DNA of 18,727 bases from Deltaproteobacteria bacterium (GTDB taxonomy: Bacteria; Desulfobacterota_C; Deferrisomatia; Deferrisomatales; JACRMM01), in NCBI GenBank assembly GCA_016218905.1, contig JACRCS010000111.1, positions 1-18,727 of the forward strand. The letters run 5' to 3'. The translations under genes were made by a program, and so were the position numbers. Numbering within the stretch: position 1 is the stretch's first letter; every line of letters begins with the position of its first letter. The notes under the pieces are model-generated. The model had not been told where the DNA came from, searched no databases, and worked only from the letters and a program-made list of their open reading frames with translations. Below are positions 1 through 11,082 of the stretch, one piece after another.

Positions 1-1
1 C

Positions 2-1393
2 AGCTCCTGGTACGAGTTCTTCCCCCGCTCCGTGGGGAGGACGCCGGGAGCGAAGCTCCGCGAGTGCGCCGACGTCCTGCCGGAGCTCGCGCGGATGGGC
101 TTCGACGTCGTCTACCTCCCTCCGGTCCACCCCATCGGCCGCAAACACCGGAAGGGGAGGAACAACGTCACGACCGCCGGTCCCGACGACCCCGGCAGCC
201 CGTGGGCGATCGGAGCGGGGGAGGGGGGCCACAAGGCGATCCACCCGGACCTGGGCACGCTCGAGGACTTCGAGCACTTCGTGAAGGCGGCGCGCGAGCT
301 CGGGATCGAGATCGCCATGGACCTCGCCTTCCAGTGCTCACCCGACCATCCCTACGTGGCGGAGCACCCGGAGTGGTTCCGCTGGCGGCCCGACGGGTCG
401 ATCCAGCACGCCGAGAACCCGCCGAAGAAGTACGAGGACATCGTCCCCTTCGATTTCGAGTGCGACGCCTGGCAGGGCCTCTGGGAGGAGCTCCGGAGCG
501 TGGTGCTCTTCTGGATCGAGCAGGGGGTGCGGATCTTCCGCGTCGACAACCCCCACACCAAGGCGTTCCCCTTCTGGGAGTGGCTCATCGGCGACGTGAA
601 GGCCTCCTACCCGGAGGTTCTCTTCCTCTCCGAGGCGTTCACGCGACCGAAGATCATGTACCGGCTCGCGAAGCTCGGCTTCAGCCAGTCCTACACCTAC
701 TTCACCTGGAGAAACAGCGCCTGGGAGCTCGCGGAGTACGTGCGGGAGCTGACCCGGACGGAGGTCCGAGAGTACTTCCGGCCAAACTTCTGGCCGAACA
801 CGCCCGACATCCTTCCGGAGTTCCTCCAGTACGGCGGCCGGCCCGCCTTCCTCATCCGGCTCATCCTGGCGGGCACCCTCTCCTCGAACTACGGCATCTA
901 CGGCCCCGCCTTCGAGCTCCTGGCCAGCGACGCCGTGCCGGGGCGGGAGGAGTACCTCGACTCGGAGAAGTACGAGATCAAGCGGTGGGACCCGTCGAGG
1001 CCCGAGAGCCTGGAGGCGCTCGTCACCCGCCTGAATCGGATCCGACGGGAGAACCCGGCCCTCCAAACGACCGGCAACACGCGCTTCTTCGACTCGGGCA
1101 ACGAGAGCGTCCTCTTCTTCGGGAAACAGACCGAAGACGCCCTGAACACGCTCCTCGTCGCCGTGAGCCTCGACCCCTACCGGACCCAGACGTGCCAGCT
1201 GCGGGTTCCCCGGGAAGAACTCGGCATTCCGCCCGGCCGGCCCTTCCTCGTCCACGATCTGCTCGGCGACGACAAGTTTGTCTGGCACGCGGAGGTCAAC
1301 CGCATCGACCTCGAACCCCACGTCCTCCCGGCGCGGATCTTCCGCGTGCGCACGCAGCTTCGGCGCGAGCAGGACTTCGACTACTTCATGTAA
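2..1393 (+). CDS. glgE: Alpha-1,4-glucan:maltose-1-phosphate maltosyltransferase (GlgE), 5'-truncated by the window edge
   Basis: The open frame runs in from the window edge. The residues before the first GTG at 32 (SSWYEFFPRS) already belong to the conserved GlgE core, so the true start lies upstream. GlgE proteins are about 650-700 residues, so roughly the last 463 are present. It transfers maltosyl units from maltose-1-phosphate to the non-reducing end of alpha-1,4-glucan in the cytoplasm. It is a GH13 (subfamily 3) fold. Seen here are the GlgE signatures LPPVHPIGR, GGHKAIHPDLGT and FQCSPDHPYV, the nucleophile Asp in FRVDNPHTK (codon at 545), the acid/base Glu in LSEAFTRP (codon at 632) and the third acidic residue in WPNTPDI (codon at 806). 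The stop TAA at 1391-1393 is followed at once by treS, its partner in the same pathway. No frameshift is visible. Confidence 0.96.
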   Translation, partial: SSWYEFFPRSVGRTPGAKLRECADVLPELARMGFDVVYLPPVHPIGRKHRKGRNNVTTAGPDDPGSPWAIGAGEGGHKAIHPDLGTLEDFEHFVKAARELGIEIAMDLAFQCSPDHPYVAEHPEWFRWRPDGSIQHAENPPKKYEDIVPFDFECDAWQGLWEELRSVVLFWIEQGVRIFRVDNPHTKAFPFWEWLIGDVKASYPEVLFLSEAFTRPKIMYRLAKLGFSQSYTYFTWRNSAWELAEYVRELTRTEVREYFRPNFWPNTPDILPEFLQYGGRPAFLIRLILAGTLSSNYGIYGPAFELLASDAVPGREEYLDSEKYEIKRWDPSRPESLEALVTRLNRIRRENPALQTTGNTRFFDSGNESVLFFGKQTEDALNTLLVAVSLDPYRTQTCQLRVPREELGIPPGRPFLVHDLLGDDKFVWHAEVNRIDLEPHVLPARIFRVRTQLRREQDFDYFM

Positions 1394-1398
1394 AGGAG
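1392..1398 (+). promoter_or_regulatory. Ribosome-binding site of treS overlapping the glgE stop codon
   Basis: AAAGGAG lies 10 bases before the ATG at 1409 and shares its first bases with the glgE TAA stop. This supports the chosen treS start and suggests that glgE and treS are translated from one transcript with coupling. Confidence 0.75.
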
Positions 1399-1408
1399 CG
1401 GCGACGCC

Positions 1409-4732
<3,324 letters not shown>

Positions 4733-4733
4733 G

Positions 4734-4926
4734 CAGTGATCAGTGATCAGTGACCCTGATCAGTGGCCCGTGATCAGTGGCCCGTGATCAGTGAGCAGTG
4801 ACTAGTGATCTGTAACCAGCAACCAGTGACCGTACTCAGTAATCAGTAGTAATCAGTAATCAATGATCTGTGATCTGAACGGTCTCTCGTCTCTCCTGAT
4901 CACTGATCACCGATCACTGATCACTG
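4734..4926. repeat. GATC-rich heptanucleotide array with inverted ends between treS and glgB
   Basis: Almost the whole spacer is built from variants of a 7-base unit. CAGTGAT-type units run from 4734 (three in register to 4754). A 14-base unit TGATCAGTGGCCCG follows twice at 4757-4784, with a diverged third copy to 4798. Decayed CAGTAAT/GTGATCT variants continue to about 4876. After a short C/T stretch the unit reappears reversed as TGATCAC four times at 4897-4924. Bases 4734-4753 and 4907-4926 are inverted copies with one mismatch in 20, so a long stem with a loop of about 150 bases is possible. I count 12 GATC sites in about 195 bases. The stretch is far less GC-rich than the flanking genes and has no T-run like an intrinsic terminator. 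Its function is unknown. Confidence 0.9.
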
Positions 4927-4944
4927 CCAACACGCGGAGCAATC

Positions 4945-6858
<1,914 letters not shown>

Positions 6859-6859
6859 G

Positions 6860-6887
6860 GGGCGCTTGAGAGCGACTTCAGGCGCCC
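6860..6887. terminator. Hairpin between convergent glgB and marR-type gene, candidate bidirectional terminator
   Basis: GGGCGCTTGA at 6860-6869 pairs with TCAGGCGCCC at 6878-6887 (10 pairs, one G-T), with an 8-base loop. It starts two bases after the glgB stop and contains the stop codon of the convergent regulator gene. No T-run follows on either strand, so it may stop transcription only weakly or act as an RNA 3'-end stabiliser. Confidence 0.5.
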
Positions 6888-7363
6888 TCGCCTCGCCGGC
6901 GGCTGTTGCGCACGAGGCGGCGGGCGAGGGCCAGGAGTTCCTGGCGCTCTTCTCCTGAGAACCCGGACAGGATCGCCTCGATGTGGTCGTCTTTGGCCGC
7001 CCGGAGGTCGTCGAGAGTTCGCCGACCTTTCTCCGTTATCTCGAGCACCGTCACCCGCTCGTCCCTCGGGTCGGAGGTGCGGAGGATGAAGCCGTCCCGC
7101 TCCAAGCCCTTGGCCAGCCCCGTCATATTCGCCACCGGAACCAGCATGATCCTGCTCACGCCGCTCACGGTGTTCCGCCCCTGCTCCGAGGCTTCCAGTA
7201 CCCTCAGCACGTTGTACTGGGGAAAGGAGAGGCCGTGCGACCGGCACACGTCGGTCTGCCCTCGCTTGAACGCCTCCGCTGCGCGCAGCACGGCCATGAG
7301 GACCCGCTCGGCCTCGGTCAGATCACTCACGTAGTTTACGTTCCTCGCCACCGCATCCCTCAC
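6878..7363 (-). CDS. MarR-family transcriptional regulator
   Basis: A 161-residue winged helix-turn-helix protein. The helical start (residues about 13-45, AERVLMAVLRAAEAFKRG) should form the dimer interface. The HTH region lies in LSFPQYNVLRVLEASEQGRNTVSGVSRIMLVPVANMTGLAKGLE, and the wing is carried by the characteristic DPRDERVTVLEITEKGRR. MarR proteins bind short palindromes as dimers and are usually released by small ligands. The gene is divergent from the thiolase operon starting at 7552, so it probably represses that operon and itself. The listed start is GTG at 7363. Another GTG at 7330 (residue 12), preceded by GCGAGG, would give a 150-residue protein and is also plausible. The ligand cannot be read from sequence, but a CoA thioester or aromatic/fatty acid would fit the neighbours. 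Confidence 0.9.
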   Translation of the reverse strand: MRDAVARNVNYVSDLTEAERVLMAVLRAAEAFKRGQTDVCRSHGLSFPQYNVLRVLEASEQGRNTVSGVSRIMLVPVANMTGLAKGLERDGFILRTSDPRDERVTVLEITEKGRRTLDDLRAAKDDHIEAILSGFSGEERQELLALARRLVRNSRRRGEGA

Positions 7364-7473
7364 CTACCGTTCAAGCCTTTTCTCATCATCCTCCGGACCG
7401 CCGGAGAGCCCGCATCATAGCACGTGATGGCTCGGGTACGCATCAGACACTCGAGAGACGTATATTCAATACA

Positions 7474-7491
7474 CAATTATTAAATGAATTG
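7474..7491. promoter_or_regulatory. Imperfect palindrome, candidate MarR operator
   Basis: CAATT at 7474-7478 and AATTG at 7487-7491 are inverted copies around an 8-base centre, giving an 18-bp imperfect palindrome. This is the size typical of MarR operators. It lies in the AT-rich divergent spacer and overlaps the candidate -35 element of the thiolase operon. Assignment to this regulator is inference from position. Confidence 0.4.
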
Positions 7492-7518
7492 ACAAAATTG
7501 GCCCGCCCCTGACATGAT
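7489..7518 (+). promoter_or_regulatory. Candidate sigma70-type promoter of the thiolase operon
   Basis: A full-consensus TTGACA at 7489-7494 is followed after 18 bases by CATGAT at 7513-7518 (four of six matches to TATAAT). Initiation near 7525 would give a leader of about 27 bases before the ATG at 7552. The -10 match is only moderate. Confidence 0.45.
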
Positions 7519-7538
7519 GCCCTCTCCCCCACACGCAG

Positions 7539-7546
7539 AAGGAGGT
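7539..7546 (+). promoter_or_regulatory. Strong ribosome-binding site of the thiolase gene
   Basis: AAGGAGGT is a full complement to the 16S rRNA tail, 5 bases before the ATG at 7552. It fixes the start and predicts high translation. Confidence 0.85.
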
Positions 7547-7551
7547 CATCC

Positions 7552-8745
7552 ATGTTCACGAAGGCGTATATCCCCTATCGAGCCTACTTCTCGTCGCCCT
7601 TCTCGAAGTGGCAGATGACCCTGGCGAACAGCCACTCGCTCGAGCTCGCCGGCCAGACCGTGGCCCGCTGGCTCGCGTCCAAGCAGCTCGATCCGAAGCA
7701 GTTCGACTACCTCTACCTGGGCTACACCATCCACCAGAAGCAGGCCTTCTACGCGGCCCCGTGGGTCGCCGCGCTCATCGGCGCCGAGGGCACACCCGGC
7801 TGCGCGGTCACCCAGGCGTGCACCACCTCCGCCACCTGCCTCTACAACTCCGCGGCGGGGATCGAGGCCGGGACCTTCTCCAACGTAATCAACGTGCTCG
7901 CCGATCGGATGTCGAACGGGCCCCACATCGTCTGGCCTAATCCCCAGGGTCCGGGCGGGGAGGTGATCCACGAGAACTGGATCACGGACAACTTCGCAGG
8001 GGATCCGCACGCGAAGAAGCCCATGATTCAGACCGCGGAGAACGTGGCCAGGGAGGCGGGGCTTACGAAGGAGCGATGTGACGAAGTGACCGCGCGCCGG
8101 TACGAGCAGTACGGCGACGCGTTGAAGGAAGACCGGTCCTTCCAGAAGCGCTACATGTTCCCGGTGGAAGTCGCCATCACCAAGAAGAAGACCGTGGTGC
8201 TCGCCGAGGACGAGGGCGTCGTCCCCACGACCCGAGAGTCCCTGGCCCAGCTTCAGCCGGCTACGCCCGGCGGCGGTCACTCCTTCGGATGCCAGACCCA
8301 TCCGGCCGACGCCCACGCCGCCCTGATCGTCACCACCGCCGAACAGGCTCGCGAGATGAGCGCGGATGCTTCGGTCAGCGTCCGAATCGTGTCATACGGC
8401 CAGACGCGGGTCGAGAAGGGTATGATGCCCAAGTCGCTCGTGCCCGCGGCGAAGATGGCCCTCGCGAAGGCGGGAATCGGAATCGGTGAGGTCAAGGTCA
8501 TCAAGACCCACAACCCCTTCATCGCGAACGACCTCTACTTCTGCGACAGCATGGGTCTCGATCCGATGGCCATCAACAACTACGGAAGCCCGCTGGTCTT
8601 CGGTCACCCCCAGGGGCCGACGGTCGCGCGGTGCGTCATCGAGCTCATCGAGGAGCTCGTGCTCCGTGGAGGCGGCTACGGGCTCTTCACCGGCTGCGCC
8701 GCGGGGGATACCGGCGCTTCCCTCGTACTGAAGGTGGATTGCTGA
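7552..8745 (+). CDS. Thiolase-family acyl-CoA acetyltransferase with atypical HNPF motif
   Basis: A 397-residue thiolase-fold protein, the usual length for degradative or biosynthetic thiolases, which cleave or form beta-ketoacyl-CoA. The nucleophilic Cys is C90 in TQACTTSATC, the catalytic His is H352 in VFGHPQGP and the second catalytic Cys is C382 in TGCAAGDTG, so the Cys-His-Cys set is intact. The usual NEAF motif is replaced by HNPF (H320-F323), which keeps Asn321 but has Pro where Glu is expected. The N-terminus lacks the common RTPxG motif. This marks a divergent subfamily. The partner gene immediately downstream encodes the two preceding beta-oxidation activities, which supports a catabolic role with a fatty or aromatic-derived acyl-CoA. 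The substrate chain cannot be assigned from sequence. Confidence 0.85.
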   Translation: MFTKAYIPYRAYFSSPFSKWQMTLANSHSLELAGQTVARWLASKQLDPKQFDYLYLGYTIHQKQAFYAAPWVAALIGAEGTPGCAVTQACTTSATCLYNSAAGIEAGTFSNVINVLADRMSNGPHIVWPNPQGPGGEVIHENWITDNFAGDPHAKKPMIQTAENVAREAGLTKERCDEVTARRYEQYGDALKEDRSFQKRYMFPVEVAITKKKTVVLAEDEGVVPTTRESLAQLQPATPGGGHSFGCQTHPADAHAALIVTTAEQAREMSADASVSVRIVSYGQTRVEKGMMPKSLVPAAKMALAKAGIGIGEVKVIKTHNPFIANDLYFCDSMGLDPMAINNYGSPLVFGHPQGPTVARCVIELIEELVLRGGGYGLFTGCAAGDTGASLVLKVDC

Positions 8746-8763
8746 GCAGCCGCCGAGGCGATC

Positions 8764-8771
8764 AAGGAGAG
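8764..8771 (+). promoter_or_regulatory. Ribosome-binding site that decides the dehydrogenase/hydratase start
   Basis: AAGGAGAG lies 6 bases before the ATG at 8778. The frame is open further upstream to 8631, but that part overlaps the thiolase gene and encodes an Arg-rich non-homologous stretch. The start at 8778 is therefore preferred. Confidence 0.85.
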
Positions 8772-8777
8772 AACATC

Positions 8778-10802
8778 ATGTCGGAATCGAAGCAGCTCTA
8801 CCCTTCGTACACGAACCCGTTCCTTATTCGGCCGGACCGCCCGCTGCCCGACGAGCTGGCGGTTGTCGGCGCCGGAAACATCGGCCCCGACATCGCCTAC
8901 TACCTGCGGACCGGACTGCCCGAGAAGAAGCTCTACCTCGTCGATGTGATGGAAGAGCCCCTCAAGAAGGCGGAACAGCGCTTCCGGGGCTACGCCGAGA
9001 AGAGCGTTGAAAAGAGGAAGATGACCTCTGCCCAGGCGGAGGCCGTCCTCGGCAACATCGCCTACACGACCGACTACTCCGAAGTGGCGAGGTGCGGCCT
9101 GGTCATCGAGGCCGCGACCGAGAACCTTGGGCTCAAGCGGAAGATCTTCGAGAAGCTCGAGGCGACCTGCTCCCCGGAAGCCATCCTCACCTCGAACACG
9201 AGCTCGATCCCGGCCGACCAGATCTTCAGCCACCTCCAGCGGCCCGAGCGGACCACGATCACCCACTTCTTCGCCCCGGCCTGGCGCAGCATGCCCGTGG
9301 AGGTGATCCGTTGGGACAAGGCCGATCCGTCCGTGCTCGACTACCTCCTCTGGTTCTTCGCCCGGACGGGCAAAGCCCCCATCGTGACGCAGAACGTCTA
9401 CTCCTTCGTGCTCAACCGGGTCTTCGAGAACTGGACGAACGAGGCGGCGTACCTTCTGGACCGGGCTACGACCACCCAAATTGACTCGGTACTGGAAGAG
9501 TTCGTCGGCGCCGGTCCCTTCTTCGTCCTCAACATGGCAGGCGGCAATCCCCTTACGTACGAGTCCCAGACCCGCCGCATGGCTGAGCGAACCGCCTACG
9601 CGCCCTCACCCCTCTTCCTGTCGGTAGATCGCTGGAAGACCACGAAGCCCGGCACCAAAGTCGACGTACCCGAAAGCGTGCGCACGTGGGTTCGAGACCG
9701 AATGCTCGGGGTCGTCTTCTCCCAGTGCTTCGACATCGCGGACCGCAACATCGGCACCCGATCCGACCTCAACTTCGGGAGCGTCGTCGGGCTCGGGTTC
9801 AAGAAGGGGGTCTTCGATGTCATGGCCGAGCTCGGACCGCAGGAGGTCTCCCGAATCGTGGACGCACACGCTGCGGAACGTCCCGGGTTCCCAGCGCCCA
9901 ACCGGCCGGTGGAGGCGTACCTCGATTTTCCGCGCGACATCCTCGTCGACGACCTGGACGGGGTCCGGGTGCTCACGCTCCGTCGCCCCCAGGCGGCCAA
10001 CGCGCTCGGACTCGGCACCTGCAGGGAACTCCTGGTCGAGCTCGAGAAGGGGGCCGCAGACCCCAAGATCGAGGGCTTCATCATCACCGGGTACGGCACC
10101 AAGGCCTTCTGCGCCGGGGCCGACATCAGCGGATTCGTCGCTACCTTCGACGACCACGCGGCGGGGGTTGCGCTGGCCCGCGGGAACTCGGAGTTGTTGC
10201 ACCTCATCGACCGGATGGACAAACCCGTCGTGGCGGCAGTGAACGGTCTCGCGATGGGCGGGGGGACCGAGATCGCCCTGCGCTGCCATAGCGCCGTAGC
10301 CACGAAGAACGCCTTCTTCCAGTTGCCCGAGATCACGCTCGGCATCCTTCCCGGCATGGGAGGCGCGGTCGTCCCGTACCGCAAGTGGCCCCACGCCGCC
10401 TCGACCTTTCATGAGATGATCGGTCAGGCGAAACGGCTGCCGGTCGACGAGGCGCTCGCCATCGGCGTCGTGAAAGCCGTGGCCGACGACTACCCGGGGC
10501 TCATCGATCTCGCCCTCGCAGAGGTGAAGCGCCTGCGCGGCGCGGTGCCGAGGATTCAGGACGCTCCGGTAAACATCCCCGAGTTCCCGATTCCCGAGCA
10601 ACCGACGGCCGGCAATGTGGCGCTGAGCCGGGAAGCTCTTTCGATCGTAGCTCGCGTCGTGATGCAGGGCGCCGCGGCGAAGAGCTTGGCCGCTGCCCTC
10701 AATGTGAACTATGAGGGTTCCGGTGACATCGCCTGCATCGAAGCGCCAAAGGAGGGTGTCAGGGCGTTCTTGGAAAAGCGTAAACCCGCCTTCACCAAGT
10801 AG
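8778..10802 (+). CDS. Fused 3-hydroxyacyl-CoA dehydrogenase / enoyl-CoA hydratase (dehydrogenase domain first)
   Basis: A 674-residue bifunctional enzyme of beta-oxidation type. It hydrates enoyl-CoA and oxidises 3-hydroxyacyl-CoA with NAD, supplying beta-ketoacyl-CoA to the thiolase encoded 32 bases upstream. Residues about 26-205 are the Rossmann domain with GAGNIG at 31-36, LTSNTSSI and the catalytic H163 in THFFAPAW. Residues about 205-375 are the helical C-terminal dehydrogenase domain with VLNRVFENWTNEAAYLLD. Residues about 388-640 are a crotonase domain with AFCAGADISGF and GLAMGGGTEIA. Both hydratase glutamates are present, E498 and E518, spaced by 20 residues as in rat hydratase (E144, E164). 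The domain order is the reverse of E. coli FadB and resembles Bacillus FadN and archaeal crotonyl-CoA hydratase/dehydrogenase fusions. No acyl-CoA dehydrogenase or ligase is adjacent. Confidence 0.92.
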   Translation: MSESKQLYPSYTNPFLIRPDRPLPDELAVVGAGNIGPDIAYYLRTGLPEKKLYLVDVMEEPLKKAEQRFRGYAEKSVEKRKMTSAQAEAVLGNIAYTTDYSEVARCGLVIEAATENLGLKRKIFEKLEATCSPEAILTSNTSSIPADQIFSHLQRPERTTITHFFAPAWRSMPVEVIRWDKADPSVLDYLLWFFARTGKAPIVTQNVYSFVLNRVFENWTNEAAYLLDRATTTQIDSVLEEFVGAGPFFVLNMAGGNPLTYESQTRRMAERTAYAPSPLFLSVDRWKTTKPGTKVDVPESVRTWVRDRMLGVVFSQCFDIADRNIGTRSDLNFGSVVGLGFKKGVFDVMAELGPQEVSRIVDAHAAERPGFPAPNRPVEAYLDFPRDILVDDLDGVRVLTLRRPQAANALGLGTCRELLVELEKGAADPKIEGFIITGYGTKAFCAGADISGFVATFDDHAAGVALARGNSELLHLIDRMDKPVVAAVNGLAMGGGTEIALRCHSAVATKNAFFQLPEITLGILPGMGGAVVPYRKWPHAASTFHEMIGQAKRLPVDEALAIGVVKAVADDYPGLIDLALAEVKRLRGAVPRIQDAPVNIPEFPIPEQPTAGNVALSREALSIVARVVMQGAAAKSLAAALNVNYEGSGDIACIEAPKEGVRAFLEKRKPAFTK

Positions 10803-10804
10803 AG

Positions 10805-10844
10805 GAACCGGAGGGGAGAGCCGTGGGGCTCTCCCCTCCGGTTC
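10805..10844. terminator. Perfect 18-bp hairpin after the CoA-thioester operon
   Basis: Bases 10805-10822 and 10827-10844 are exact inverted copies with a 4-base loop (GTGG), beginning three bases after the stop codon. No T-run follows (ATAATCAGG), so it is not a classical intrinsic terminator. It sits between convergent genes and could end transcription from either side or protect the mRNA 3' end. Confidence 0.65.
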
Positions 10845-11082
10845 ATAATCAGGGCCTCCGCGGGCCGGGTCTGCGTCCGAAGCCCGGGCGCTCGACGACG
10901 CCTCACAGGCCAGACTCCGTCGCCGAACTCCTCCGGGTCGCAGGCCTCTCCGGGTACGAACCCGCGAAGGGACCCCCCTGACGCAACATTCAAGACGGAA
11001 GGAACGATAGAGCTGAAGATCCTTTTCACCCGAGGGCGAGCGGGTCCAGCGCTGAGCGGACCGCGGACGCATCCGTCGCCGG
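10845..11082. other. Non-coding stretch between convergent operons
   Basis: I see no credible gene here. Short open frames on the minus strand read through the hairpin and the 3' end of the dehydrogenase gene and resemble no family. There is a weak hairpin (GGTCC at 11043-11047 with GGACC at 11058-11062) near the end of the histidine kinase gene, without a T-run. Confidence 0.6.

Noticed and set aside
4734..4926. CRISPR array
   Set aside because: The units are 7 or 14 bases, without unique spacers of constant length, and no cas genes are present.
4734..4926. Replication origin suggested by clustered GATC and AT-richer sequence
   Set aside because: I see no DnaA boxes of the TTATCCACA type and no origin-associated genes.
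8631..8777. N-terminal extension of the dehydrogenase/hydratase frame
   Set aside because: It overlaps the thiolase gene and encodes an Arg-rich stretch. AAGGAGAG directly before the ATG at 8778 marks the real start.
9606..11072. Open frame of 488 codons on the minus strand running into the spacer before the kinase gene
   Set aside because: Most of it is antisense to the dehydrogenase/hydratase gene. It crosses the 18-bp hairpin and shows no family signature.
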